64,000 nucleotides of DNA from Martinezella lusitana (GTDB taxonomy: Bacteria; Pseudomonadota; Alphaproteobacteria; Rhizobiales; Rhizobiaceae): NCBI RefSeq assembly GCF_014207095.1, contig NZ_JACHBG010000003.1, forward strand, positions 186,001-250,000. Reading direction: 5' to 3'. The stretch's first letter is position 1. Each line of letters starts with the position of its first letter. The notes beneath the pieces were generated by a model, which was not told where the DNA came from, searched no databases, and saw nothing but the letters and a program-made list of their open reading frames with translations. A program made the translations under genes and the position numbers. Positions 44,517 to 53,319 of the stretch are shown one piece after another.

Positions 44517-45410
44517 ATGCGCCCCTTCCTCCTGTTTCCCCTTCTGCTGTCGCTCGCCCCTCTTTCCGTGGCAGCGGCCGAAACGCCTTGCGCCGATCTC
44601 GTCAATGGCAGCGACATCATTCAGCATGTGGATGGCTTTGCCGTGTCCGAACTCCACGATGGCTGTGCAGTGACGAACGGGCTTTTCAAATCCGGTAGCC
44701 GCTTAGGATGGTCGTTCGATCGTGCCGAGTTGAAGGGTGACGATCTCGTCGCCTTCCTCAAATCCATTTCGGCCAAGCCCGATCATTTGCCCAGCTGGGG
44801 GCGTTTCTCCGTCGAGGGCATACGTTTCGCCCCGATGATGGACAATGCCTTTGCGAACTACATCGCCTCTGTCCAGCAATGGCCGATGGATGTTTCCAGC
44901 TCGTTTCACTTCGATGCCAAGGACGGCTACCTCGATATTCAGGACGTGCAGCTGACCAATCTGCGCCTCGGCAAGGCAGCGCTGTCAGCCGAATTTATCC
45001 TGCCCAAAAACACGAATGTGCAGTCTTTCGCGGAAGGCGGCTCTGCCGGCCTGACGCATCTGCGTTTCCGGCTCGACAATCAGGGACTGTTCGAGGGAAT
45101 GGCGGTGCCGTCGCTTGCTTCGTTCCTCCAGCAGATTACAGGGTCGGATGATCCTGCGCAGGGTATCAACCAATTGCGTAACAACGCCTCAACGGCGCTG
45201 CAGATGGTTCCGGACAGCCAGATCGATGCGGAATCCAAGAAGGCGCTTCTGAAGTTCTTGCAGGATATTCCCCACCCCGCCGGCTTCTTCACACTCGATC
45301 TTGCCTTCTCCAAGCCTCTTCAGATCGGGACGCTCGGGCTTGATGCCGCGCAGCTGGCACAGACTGCCTTGGCCAATGCGAAGATTTCCGTCACCTACAA
45401 GGCTCGCTGA
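44517..45410 (+). CDS. Exported protein of unknown function
   Basis: A 297-residue protein with a clear signal peptide (residues 1-20, ending SVAAA before ETPCADL). The mature part has two early cysteines (TPCADL, HDGCAV) and then amphipathic beta-rich stretches without a motif I recognise. Helical sections such as LASFLQQITG and AQLAQTALANAKI follow. It is likely periplasmic or outer-membrane associated. It follows the ParA gene after 131 bases and is convergent with the patatin gene. I could not assign a family. Confidence 0.65.
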   Translation: MRPFLLFPLLLSLAPLSVAAAETPCADLVNGSDIIQHVDGFAVSELHDGCAVTNGLFKSGSRLGWSFDRAELKGDDLVAFLKSISAKPDHLPSWGRFSVEGIRFAPMMDNAFANYIASVQQWPMDVSSSFHFDAKDGYLDIQDVQLTNLRLGKAALSAEFILPKNTNVQSFAEGGSAGLTHLRFRLDNQGLFEGMAVPSLASFLQQITGSDDPAQGINQLRNNASTALQMVPDSQIDAESKKALLKFLQDIPHPAGFFTLDLAFSKPLQIGTLGLDAAQLAQTALANAKISVTYKAR

Positions 45411-45469
45411 TAAAAAGTCTTGAATAGACTTCACCTCGCTACGCTTGGCACGATGCGAACGTGACCACC

Positions 45470-45493
45470 AATGGGCGCCAAGCGGCACCCATT
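45470..45493. terminator. Terminator-like hairpin between convergent genes
   Basis: AATGGGCGCC pairs with GGCACCCATT (45484-45493) over an AAGC loop. The single mismatch becomes a G-U pair in the minus-strand transcript, so it suits the patatin message best. It ends 16 bases beyond the patatin stop. Confidence 0.6.
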
Positions 45494-45509
45494 GCTCCTA
45501 ATAGCAGCC

Positions 45510-46667
45510 TCAGACCGGATCTTCGCGGTGCAGATCATGGATCGCGACCGCGTCGTCCGTCAGCGGCGGCAGCAGCCATTCGGTGTGGCGCAGCGTGCGC
45601 TTGGTGTCCTCAAGACCCATATCCCAATGTTCGCGCATCGAGGTGCCGGAAAACTCGTAGTCCTTGGCGTGGCCTTCGTAGTTCTTATGCTGATAGATCA
45701 GGTGTACGATGTTGACGACACCGGCGTCGGAATAGTCAGCAATCAGTGCTTCTTCTTCCTGTGTCAGCTGATCTTTCGACACACGCTTCAGCGCATTCAG
45801 CAACTTCATCTTGAGGCCGTGGATGCGCTTGAAGTTGTCGGTGTTCTGCCGCGTGCGGCTGGAATACATGATGTCCTTGTGACGCGACAGCACGTCCGGC
45901 ATGCTGCGTGGCAGGACGCCACGGGCGCTAAAAAGATCGACCTGGAATACCAGTGAGCTGCGATCCTCTTCCTGATCGAGCAGATATTGCAACGGCGTGT
46001 TGGAGACGATGCCGCCATCCCAATAATATTCGCCTTCGATGCGGATGGCCGGCAAAGCGGGCGGCAAGGCGCCGCTCGCCATGATGTGCTCGGGGCCGAT
46101 GCGGATATGGTCGGTGTCGAAATAGACGAAGTTGCCCGTGCGGACATTGACCGCGCCGACACTGAAGCGCTTCTTGCCGTCGTTGAGCACGTCGAAATCG
46201 ATCAGCATCTCAAGCGTCTTCTTCAATTCCGCCGAATCGTAGAAGCTGGTAGCTCCTTCGGCACCTGGCAGTTCGAACCAGGGATTGGGAAAACGCGGCT
46301 TGAAGAAGCCGGGCTGGCCCATCGTCATGGTCATCCATGAACTCGTGCGATTGCGGATATCGCGGAAGACATCGCCTTCCGGCGTGTAAGCCCAGATCTT
46401 GCGGCCGGAGATGATCTGCCAGAATTGCTCGAGACGCTGCAGGCGGCGGCTCGGCTCGTTGCCGGCGATGATCGCGGCGTTGACGGCTCCGATGGAGACG
46501 CCGGAAAGCCATGTAGGTTCGCATCCAGCCTCGGCAAGCGCCTGATAGACGCCGGCCTGATAGGCGCCGAGTGCGCCGCCGCCCTGAAATACCAGGGCGA
46601 CGCGATCATATTGCGTGGCAATTTCCGGAATTGTCGGCGCTGCGGCCTTGAGGTTTCGATCGAGCAC
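45510..46667 (-). CDS. Patatin-like phospholipase (with DUF3734), GTG start
   Basis: A 385-residue hydrolase. The patatin domain has the oxyanion loop QGGGALGAYQAG, nucleophile Ser58 (GVSIG) and catalytic Asp217 (YWDGGIV). A C-terminal DUF3734-like region follows. The GTG start has GGAG seven bases upstream. It is 35 bases downstream of adc on the same strand, so the two are one operon. Given the neighbours adc and bdhA, a role in breaking down stored polyhydroxybutyrate or membrane lipid is reasonable, but the substrate is not shown by the sequence. Confidence 0.87.
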   Translation of the reverse strand: MLDRNLKAAAPTIPEIATQYDRVALVFQGGGALGAYQAGVYQALAEAGCEPTWLSGVSIGAVNAAIIAGNEPSRRLQRLEQFWQIISGRKIWAYTPEGDVFRDIRNRTSSWMTMTMGQPGFFKPRFPNPWFELPGAEGATSFYDSAELKKTLEMLIDFDVLNDGKKRFSVGAVNVRTGNFVYFDTDHIRIGPEHIMASGALPPALPAIRIEGEYYWDGGIVSNTPLQYLLDQEEDRSSLVFQVDLFSARGVLPRSMPDVLSRHKDIMYSSRTRQNTDNFKRIHGLKMKLLNALKRVSKDQLTQEEEALIADYSDAGVVNIVHLIYQHKNYEGHAKDYEFSGTSMREHWDMGLEDTKRTLRHTEWLLPPLTDDAVAIHDLHREDPV

Positions 46668-46702
46668 GGTTGGTCTCCAGCAAAGGGAAAAATGGGGCTC
46701 TG

Positions 46703-47449
46703 TTACCGGCGTTCGGCGAGGTAGTCGTGAACGACTTCACCCAATCCGAGCGTCAGATTGGCGGTGAAGTGCACAGCGGAGACCACCTCCAGAACCGGTA
46801 GCCGGGCGACATCGGCCATGACATGCGGCCTGAGGTCGAGGGCGGCGGGCGAGGTCCAGGCCTCCTTGATGGTGATATCGGTAAGGTAGTAGCGCACCAG
46901 CTCGCAGATACGCGGCGTGGCGTCGACATGAGGCACGATCTTGATGAGGTAGTTGGGCTCCGACAAGGCGGCGAGAAGCGGCCCCTGATCGACCGGCTTG
47001 TGCTTGTAGCCCATTGTTCCCGTTGCGCAGAGGACGCTGCCATAGTGTAGCGTGCCGACGATGACTTCGCCTTCGTTGACGATCTTCGGGTTGGCGAGTT
47101 TCTTCGGAAAGCCCCAGATCTCGCGACCGCCAGTGATCGGCGCATCATCGTCGAGATACATCGAATGAACATAACCGCCGGCCTGCCCGCGATATCGCAC
47201 GGGAATGACCTGTCCTGTCTCGGTATAGTCGCCGAATCCGGTGGAATCGGGCATGCGGATGAATTCGTATTTCACCAGCGGCTCGTCGATTTCGAGGGGC
47301 TCGGGCACGACCGCCTCAAGAGCCTCACGCGTGGTGCGATAGGTGATGATGATGTATTCGCGATCGAAGAACCGGTAGGGTCCTGGCGGGTAGGAGGGGT
47401 TCGTCAGCGGCATTGCATAGGCATGCTTGAGTATGTCTTCGACCTTCAT
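46703..47449 (-). CDS. adc: Acetoacetate decarboxylase
   Basis: A 248-residue enzyme that converts acetoacetate into acetone and carbon dioxide through a Schiff base. The active-site lysine pair is Lys116-Lys117 in [14 protein letters not shown], exactly as in the well-studied clostridial enzyme's REIWGxPKK motif. The start [15 protein letters not shown] is typical of proteobacterial members. It forms an operon with the patatin-like gene and is divergent from bdhA, which makes acetoacetate from 3-hydroxybutyrate. Together they form a small ketone-body module. Confidence 0.92.
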   Translation of the reverse strand: MKVEDILKHAYAMPLTNPSYPPGPYRFFDREYIIITYRTTREALEAVVPEPLEIDEPLVKYEFIRMPDSTGFGDYTETGQVIPVRYRGQAGGYVHSMYLDDDAPITGGREIWGFPKKLANPKIVNEGEVIVGTLHYGSVLCATGTMGYKHKPVDQGPLLAALSEPNYLIKIVPHVDATPRICELVRYYLTDITIKEAWTSPAALDLRPHVMADVARLPVLEVVSAVHFTANLTLGLGEVVHDYLAERR

Positions 47450-47766
47450 CGCATTTTCCGTCGTTAGAGAAAATAGCTGTGCGCCGCGGCGAAAACTTGC
47501 ACGGTTGCATGACAGCGAAGTGTCAGTTGCCGGATGGTTGTCGTCGGAGCCGGATGATTTCAGGTCCGTTCGACCCAAAATCATTCGGCTCCAGAATCAA
47601 AGAAGTAGAGCATGATGTGGCCCGAAAACCGCCTACACTTTTCGGCATCACGCTCGAATGCCCGGTCGCGCCTGTTATCAAAGCGACATACGACGCTGGC
47701 AGTGTGCGCTCACCTCGGCATTTTCAATTTACTCAACCTTGTCATAGAGATTGCGGGAGTTGCATC
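47450..47766. other. Divergent adc/bdhA intergenic region (317 bases)
   Basis: It holds the promoters of both units and a RIME1-like mosaic element (47547-47655). No gene was seen in it. Confidence 0.6.
47547..47655. repeat. RIME1-like rhizobial intergenic mosaic element
   Basis: A 109-base element made of two imperfect palindromes. The first has arms GAGCCGGATGATTT (47547-47560) and AAATCATTCGGCTC (47578-47591, 13 of 14 matching), with a nested GGTC/GACC stem in the loop. The second spans 47608-47655, from GAGCATGATG to CATCACGCTC around CCGAAAA/TTTTCGG. Length and structure match the RIME1 repeats described in Rhizobium, which are dispersed between genes. Confidence 0.8.
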
Positions 47767-48555
47767 ATGGGTTCGTTGACTTCGAAGAATGCGCTGGTCA
47801 CCGGTTCGACGAGCGGTATCGGGCTTGCGATTGCGCGTGCCTTTGCTGCTGAAGGCGCGAATGTCACCATCAACGGCCTCGGCGACGCCGACGCGATCGA
47901 AAAGGAACGTGCCGCCATCGAAGCCGACTTCGGCGTGAAGTGCCGCTATTCTGGCGCCAACATGATGAATGGCGAGGAAGTCACCGCCATGGTGCGCGAG
48001 GCGGAAGATGCCTTCGGCAGCCTCGACGTGCTCGTCAACAATGCCGGCATCCAGTTCGTTGCGCCGATCGAGGAGTTTCCCGACGACAAGTGGGAAGCGA
48101 TCATCCGCATCAACCTGCTTGCCGCCTTCTACGCCATCAAGGCGGCCATCCCCGGCATGAAGGCGCGTAAATGGGGCCGCATCATCAACACGTCCTCGGC
48201 ACATGCCCTGGTCGCCTCGCCGTTCAAATCGGCCTATGTTTCGGCTAAGCACGGCATTACCGGCCTGACCAAGACCATCGCTCTCGAAGCCGCACGGGAC
48301 GGCGTCACCGTCAATTCCATCGCGCCCGGCTATGTCTGGACGCCGCTCGTCGAAAAGCAGATTCCCGAAACCATGAAGGCGCGCAACATGACGGAAGAGC
48401 AGGTCAAGCACGACGTGCTGCTGGCCGCCCAGCCGACGAAGGAATTCGTGACCGTCGACGAGGTGGCCGCCATCGCCGTTTTCCTGTGCGGCGACGCCGC
48501 CAAGCAGATCACCGGCACGACGCTGTCCGTCGACGGCGGTTGGACCGCTGAGTAA
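47767..48555 (+). CDS. bdhA: 3-hydroxybutyrate dehydrogenase
   Basis: A 262-residue short-chain dehydrogenase that oxidises D-3-hydroxybutyrate to acetoacetate with NAD. Cofactor motif GSTSGIG (13-19), NNAG (91-94), catalytic Ser143/144, Tyr157 and Lys161 are present. The HALVASPFKSAYVSAKHG region and the TPLVEKQI substrate-lid segment fit the 3-hydroxybutyrate subgroup. GGGAG precedes the ATG at 47767. It is divergent from adc, whose product consumes acetoacetate, and is followed on the same strand by ppk2 after 99 bases. Confidence 0.92.
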   Translation: MGSLTSKNALVTGSTSGIGLAIARAFAAEGANVTINGLGDADAIEKERAAIEADFGVKCRYSGANMMNGEEVTAMVREAEDAFGSLDVLVNNAGIQFVAPIEEFPDDKWEAIIRINLLAAFYAIKAAIPGMKARKWGRIINTSSAHALVASPFKSAYVSAKHGITGLTKTIALEAARDGVTVNSIAPGYVWTPLVEKQIPETMKARNMTEEQVKHDVLLAAQPTKEFVTVDEVAAIAVFLCGDAAKQITGTTLSVDGGWTAE

Positions 48556-48654
48556 TAATCAGATCGTGGCCGGTGGATGCAGAACGCATATTTGCCGATC
48601 ATCCCTCGGTCGCCGATTGCGACATCAACATGAAAACAGGGCAGGAGACGCTCA

Positions 48655-49569
48655 ATGACCGACGAAACCCAGGATCCGCTCAGCCGCATCAAGGATGAAA
48701 TCGTCGATAGTTTCGATGAAGAGCTGGAGATGCAGCTCGAAGAGGATCGCCTCGACGAGCTGGTTGCCGAGGGCCTGATCAGCGAAGGCGAGGCAACGCT
48801 CGAGCGCCGGGCCTATTTCCGCGAACTCTTCCGCCTTCAGCATGAGCTGGTGCGCTTGCAGGACTGGGTTCAGTACAAGAAGCTCAAGGTCGTCGTGCTG
48901 TTCGAGGGCCGCGATTCCGCCGGTAAGGGCGGCGCCATCAAGCGCGTGACGCAGCGTCTCAACCCGCGCGTCTGCCGGGTCGTCGCGCTGCCGGCACCGA
49001 CCGAGCGCGAACGGCACCAGTGGTATTTCCAGCGCTACACCGCGCACCTGCCGACAGCAGGCGAAATGGTGCTGTTCGACCGTAGCTGGTACAATCGCGC
49101 CGGCGTCGAACGCGTCATGGGCTTCTGCTCGTCGGAGGAGCTGGAAGAATTCTTCCGCTCGGTGCCGGATTTCGAGCGCATGCTGGTGCGCTCCGGTATC
49201 ATCCTGATCAAGTATTGGTTCTCGATCACCGATGAAGAGCAGGAATTCCGTTTCAACATGCGTATCCAGGATCCGCTGAAGCAGTGGAAACTATCGCCGA
49301 TGGACCTGCAGAGCCGCGTGCACTGGGAAGAATACACGAAGGCCAAGGAAGAGATGCTCGATCGCACCCATATTCCGGAAGCGCCGTGGTGGGTCGTCCA
49401 CGCCGTCGACAAGAAGCGGGCACGCCTCAACTGCATCGCGCATCTGCTGACACAGATTCCCTATGAAAACGTGCCGAAGCCGGAAATCATCCTACCGGAG
49501 CGCATGCGCAACGCCGACTATCATCGCACGCCGGTGCCGCCGGAAATGTACGTGCCGGAAATTTACTGA
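48655..49569 (+). CDS. ppk2: Polyphosphate kinase 2
   Basis: A 304-residue PPK2-family enzyme that transfers phosphate between polyphosphate and nucleoside di- or monophosphates. The Walker A motif GRDSAGKGG (85-93), the lid region with RVVALPAPTERERHQWYFQRY and Walker B FDRSWYNRAGVERVMGF are intact. An acidic N-terminal extension (~60 residues) is usual in class I members. AGGAGACG lies before the ATG. It follows bdhA without an obvious terminator, so both may share a transcript linking storage carbon and storage phosphate. Confidence 0.93.
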   Translation: MTDETQDPLSRIKDEIVDSFDEELEMQLEEDRLDELVAEGLISEGEATLERRAYFRELFRLQHELVRLQDWVQYKKLKVVVLFEGRDSAGKGGAIKRVTQRLNPRVCRVVALPAPTERERHQWYFQRYTAHLPTAGEMVLFDRSWYNRAGVERVMGFCSSEELEEFFRSVPDFERMLVRSGIILIKYWFSITDEEQEFRFNMRIQDPLKQWKLSPMDLQSRVHWEEYTKAKEEMLDRTHIPEAPWWVVHAVDKKRARLNCIAHLLTQIPYENVPKPEIILPERMRNADYHRTPVPPEMYVPEIY

Positions 49570-49581
49570 CGATATCCACCG

Positions 49582-49608
49582 GACGGGTCCGCCCACGGCG
49601 GACTCGTC
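49582..49608 (+). terminator. Terminator-like hairpin after ppk2
   Basis: GACGGGTCCGCC pairs with GGCGGACTCGTC (49597-49608) over a three-base loop, 11 of 12 pairs plus one G-U. It starts 12 bases after the ppk2 stop and lacks a T run. Confidence 0.6.
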
Positions 49609-49650
49609 AATCAGCCAAAGACTATGGCATGCAACCACCTCGAGTGATGA

Positions 49651-49656
49651 TATAAT
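49651..49656 (+). promoter_or_regulatory. Candidate -10 element upstream of the PLP enzyme
   Basis: A perfect TATAAT lies 40 bases before the start codon at 49696. The corresponding -35 region (near 49628) is poor. Confidence 0.35.
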
Positions 49657-49695
49657 ACGAATCTAATGTTCGTGTCGTCGGTTGAGGAGACCATC

Positions 49696-50979
49696 ATGAC
49701 TGCGCCGCATCCCTCGAAAACGCATATCGGCAACCACGCGCTTCACCCCGAAACCCAGATGTTGAACTACGGCTACGACCCGGAGCTTTCCGAGGGCGCG
49801 GTCAAGCCACCCGTTTTCCTGACATCCACCTTCGTCTTCAAATCCGCCGAAGATGGGCGCGACTTCTTCAACTACATATCCGGCCGCATCGAGCCGCCAA
49901 AGGGCACCGGCGTCGGTCTCGTCTATTCCCGCTTCAACCACCCAAACAGTGAGATCGTCGAGGATCGCCTTGCCGTTTACGAGCGCGCGGAGAGCTGCGC
50001 GCTGTTCTCATCGGGCATGTCGGCAATTGCCACGACGCTGCTTGCCTTCGTTCGTCCCGGCGACGCAATTCTGCATTCGCAGCCGCTTTATGGCGGCACG
50101 GAAACGCTGCTTGCCAGGACATTTCTCAATCTCGGCGTTTCGGCAGTCGGTTTCGCAGATGGCGTCAACGAAGCCTCGGTGACGGCGGGCGCGGAAGAGG
50201 CAATGGCAAAAGGCCGTGTCTCGCTCATTCTCGTGGAAACGCCCGCCAATCCGACCAATAGCCTCGTCGATATCGCCATGATCCGCCGCGTCGCCGATGC
50301 CATCGGCGAAAAGCAGGGCCATACGCCGATTGTCGCCTGCGATAACACTCTGTTGGGGCCTGTCTTCCAGCGGCCGATCGAGCATGGTGCCGATATTTCC
50401 CTCTATTCTCTGACGAAATATGTCGGCGGCCATTCCGACCTGATCGCCGGTGCCGCACTCGGCTCGAAAGTTGTGATGAAGCAGGTCAAGGCGTTGCGCG
50501 GGGCGATCGGCACACAGCTTGATCCGCATTCCTGCTGGATGCTCGGCCGTTCGCTGGAAACGCTGCAGATCCGCATGGAACGGGCAAACAGCAATGCGCG
50601 TGCCGTCGCCGATTTCCTGCGCGACCACCCAAAGGTCGAGCAAATTCACTATCTCGCCTATGCGGATCCGGCATCGGCCACCGGCCGGACCTTCGCCAAG
50701 CAATGCAGCGGAGCGGGCTCCACCTTCTCCTTCGACATCAAGGGCGGCCAGCCGGCTTCGTTCAAATTCCTGAATGCGCTGCAGATCTTCAAGCTGGCCG
50801 TCAGTCTGGGCGGCACGGAATCGCTTGCCTCACATCCGGCGACGACGACACATTCCGGCGTGCCTGTGGACGTCCGCCACCGGATCGGCGTTCTGGAATC
50901 GACGATCCGCCTGTCGATCGGGATAGAGCACCCCGACGATCTGATCGCCGATCTGGCGACAGCTCTCGAAACCGCCTGA
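49696..50979 (+). CDS. Cys/Met-metabolism PLP-dependent enzyme (cystathionine gamma-synthase family)
   Basis: A 427-residue fold-type I PLP enzyme. The PLP lysine is Lys241 in [14 protein letters not shown]. The phosphate-binding [10 protein letters not shown], the [10 protein letters not shown] stretch, [10 protein letters not shown] and the final [15 protein letters not shown] are family hallmarks. Length and the N-terminal [20 protein letters not shown] suggest the subgroup annotated as cystathionine gamma-synthase family rather than classical MetB. Methionine gamma-lyase-type activity is another possibility. The ATG at 49696 has GAGGAGACC upstream; an ATG ten codons earlier lacks one. Confidence 0.87.
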   Translation: MTAPHPSKTHIGNHALHPETQMLNYGYDPELSEGAVKPPVFLTSTFVFKSAEDGRDFFNYISGRIEPPKGTGVGLVYSRFNHPNSEIVEDRLAVYERAESCALFSSGMSAIATTLLAFVRPGDAILHSQPLYGGTETLLARTFLNLGVSAVGFADGVNEASVTAGAEEAMAKGRVSLILVETPANPTNSLVDIAMIRRVADAIGEKQGHTPIVACDNTLLGPVFQRPIEHGADISLYSLTKYVGGHSDLIAGAALGSKVVMKQVKALRGAIGTQLDPHSCWMLGRSLETLQIRMERANSNARAVADFLRDHPKVEQIHYLAYADPASATGRTFAKQCSGAGSTFSFDIKGGQPASFKFLNALQIFKLAVSLGGTESLASHPATTTHSGVPVDVRHRIGVLESTIRLSIGIEHPDDLIADLATALETA

Positions 50980-51200
50980 CGACATGTTCATTTGCCGAAG
51001 CTATGTGCCGACGATACCAGGGCGTCGTCGGACGCGGCACACGTTTGAACCGGAGCCAAATTGACGCCTACTGCGAGAGCGCAGGCGGAAAGAAAGAGAC
51101 GAGAAGGCAAGTTCTTGAATCCATTGTTCGGAACGGAACATGGTCGAGCGTTCAAACTACGCCACGGTTCGTTACGGGAGCAAGACGCTCGTGCCGGCAG

Positions 51201-52058
51201 TCAGCTCTCGAAATCGCCGAATACGTCCTGCAAGCGGGTCAGCAATTCGACACGCTCACCCACCTTACCACTGAGTACGACAATGATGTTGCTGAGAAGG
51301 AGGTCCATCACGGCCGTCATGGTCGCGGCGCCATCCCAGAGAGGACCGTGCGAACCGGGAATGACCAGCGAGATGTCCGACACGTCTTCGGCCCAGGGGC
51401 AGAACTCATCCGTCAAGAGAATGACCTTTACGCCGGCGCGGCGCGCCTCTTCGGCGAGCGGCCTCGCTTTGGCTGCAAAGCGGCGGACATCATGGAGGAA
51501 GAGCACGCGACCTTCGACCGCTCCGTCGAGCAGTTCGGCATAGGTGCCATTCAATCCATCCATGAAGGAGACGCGTGACCTCGTGTAGGAAAGCTGGGCG
51601 GCGAAATACTGAGCAATGCCACGCACATTCTGGTAGGCGGCGACATAGACTTCGCTTGCCGCGATCAGCGCATCGATCGTCTGCTGCCATTGCGGCGCGG
51701 TCGTCAGCTCATAGATCATGCCGAGATTTTCGACCTGCTGCTGCAGCAGACCCGCGAGGAATTTGCCGTCGCGTAGATCATCCTGGAAGCGATCGAGAGA
51801 CCCCTTGATCTGCCAGGCGGGATTCGAGCGGCCACCGCGCCGCAAAGCCGTCTTGAGCTCGTCGAGACCATCGAAGCCAAGCCGTCGCAGATAGCGACCG
51901 ACGGTCATCTGCGAGATCTCCAGCCTGGCTGCAATGGATTTCGCTGTCTCGAAGGGAAGTTCGGCGATGTTGCGCTCGATATAGCTGGCGATCAGCTTGT
52001 CGGATTTCGACTTGCGCATGTCAGCGCTCTGCACAAGCTTCAATATATCCTTCGACAA
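51201..52058 (-). CDS. RpiR-family transcriptional regulator, TTG start
   Basis: A 285-residue regulator with an N-terminal RpiR helix-turn-helix (about 1-77, with TAKSIAARLEISQMTVGRYLRRLGF) and a C-terminal SIS domain (about 125-260) that normally binds a phosphosugar. I chose the TTG at 52058 because GGAGG lies five bases upstream. The first internal ATG (codon 14) has no such site and would cut into the DNA-binding domain. It lies 54 bases downstream of the PotD-like gene on the same strand and so probably controls the divergent transporter genes. Confidence 0.85.
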   Translation of the reverse strand: MSKDILKLVQSADMRKSKSDKLIASYIERNIAELPFETAKSIAARLEISQMTVGRYLRRLGFDGLDELKTALRRGGRSNPAWQIKGSLDRFQDDLRDGKFLAGLLQQQVENLGMIYELTTAPQWQQTIDALIAASEVYVAAYQNVRGIAQYFAAQLSYTRSRVSFMDGLNGTYAELLDGAVEGRVLFLHDVRRFAAKARPLAEEARRAGVKVILLTDEFCPWAEDVSDISLVIPGSHGPLWDGAATMTAVMDLLLSNIIVVLSGKVGERVELLTRLQDVFGDFES

Positions 52059-52112
52059 TCTTCCCTCCGATGAAGCTCCGCCCGGGACCGGACGGAGTAT
52101 CGCATTATGACG

Positions 52113-53156
52113 TTACTGCGCTGTCTTGACTTTCGTCCATACGCGATCGAATTGACGGAGACCCGGTCCGAGATTCTCGAAGATCTGCAGACGTTTCATG
52201 GTTTCGTCAGTCGGGTTGATTTCCTTGCTATTCTTGATGTTTTCCGGCGTCAATTGGCGAGCTGGTACATTGGGCGTGCCGTTGGTCTGCTGCGCAACAT
52301 TCAGCGCTGCAACGTCCGGGCGGGTATAGAACTGCAGGAACTTGGTCGCGTTCGTCTTGTTGGGCGCGGTTTTCAGCACGCACATGTCTTCCTGATACAT
52401 GGTCGCGCCCTCCTGCGGGATGACATAGCCTAGATCCTTCGGATTGCCGAAAACGTTGATCATCGAGCCGACGAAGAAGTGAGCAGCGGCGATATCACCG
52501 GACTCCACCATCGGGCGCGAGTCGTAGGTGAAGGCCGCCACATAGGGCTTCATCTCGATGACCGTGTCCGCTGCCTGCTGGAGGTCCTCCGCCTTGATCG
52601 AATTGACCGAGTGCCCGTTGAGGATCAGGCCCATCCCAAGCACTTCGCGCATGTCGTCGAGCAGCGTGAACTTCAGGTGCTTCTCCTTGACGGTTGCGAC
52701 CAGGTCCTTCCAGCCGGTAATGTCCTTGCCGAGAACCCGACGGTTGTAGAGAATCCCGACCGTACCGAAGGCGTAAGGCAGGCAATATTCACCCTTCGGA
52801 TCGCTCTTGGCCCGCAGGAACTGAGGATCGATGTTCTTGAAGCCCTCGTAGGTGTCGATGTCGGTCTTTTCCAAGAGGTTCAGCTTGGCCATGATCTCCT
52901 GCATATGAATGGACGGAAAGACGATGTCGTAGCCGGTCGCGCCACCCTGGATCTTGGCAAGCATTTCCTCGTTGGAAGAGTAGGTCGACAGATTGACCTT
53001 GATCTTGGTCTCCTCCTCAAACTTCTGGAGGACAGCCGGATTGATGTATTCGCCCCAGTTATAAATATTGAGCTCTTCGGCGAGAACCGCTGTTGGCAGC
53101 AATGCCGTAAGCGCAACAAGGCCCAGGCGCCGGAACGCGCCCTTCAAAATCGTCAT
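52113..53156 (-). CDS. PotD/PotF-like ABC transporter binding protein
   Basis: A 347-residue periplasmic binding protein. The signal peptide covers residues 1-26 (ending VLA before EELNIYNW). The mature N-terminus LNIYNWGEYI, followed by FEEETKIKVNLSTYSSNEEMLAKI, is characteristic of spermidine/putrescine-binding proteins. The ligand may be a polyamine, an amino acid derivative or an opine-like compound. It is transcribed with the RpiR regulator and divergently from potABC-like genes across 163 bases, and it evidently supplies that transporter. Confidence 0.88.
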   Translation of the reverse strand: MTILKGAFRRLGLVALTALLPTAVLAEELNIYNWGEYINPAVLQKFEEETKIKVNLSTYSSNEEMLAKIQGGATGYDIVFPSIHMQEIMAKLNLLEKTDIDTYEGFKNIDPQFLRAKSDPKGEYCLPYAFGTVGILYNRRVLGKDITGWKDLVATVKEKHLKFTLLDDMREVLGMGLILNGHSVNSIKAEDLQQAADTVIEMKPYVAAFTYDSRPMVESGDIAAAHFFVGSMINVFGNPKDLGYVIPQEGATMYQEDMCVLKTAPNKTNATKFLQFYTRPDVAALNVAQQTNGTPNVPARQLTPENIKNSKEINPTDETMKRLQIFENLGPGLRQFDRVWTKVKTAQ

Positions 53157-53260
53157 TTTGGTTCCCCTTAATAGGATTATTATCCCTTCGGCGCGCTAGG
53201 CTCGGCCTCTGTGGAAGCTAAAACCGACCGCGTTGAGGGCGTTGACTTCGACGAAAAAAT

Positions 53261-53274
53261 GATATCAACATATC
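53261..53274. promoter_or_regulatory. Inverted repeat in the divergent transporter promoter region
   Basis: GATAT and ATATC flank a CAAC spacer, about 105 bases upstream of the PotD-like start and 46 bases before the ATPase start. It is a candidate site for the RpiR regulator encoded next to it. Confidence 0.35.
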
Positions 53275-53319
53275 GAAATCACGCAAGAGTTAATTTAATA
53301 ACATTTCGGGGAACGAAGC

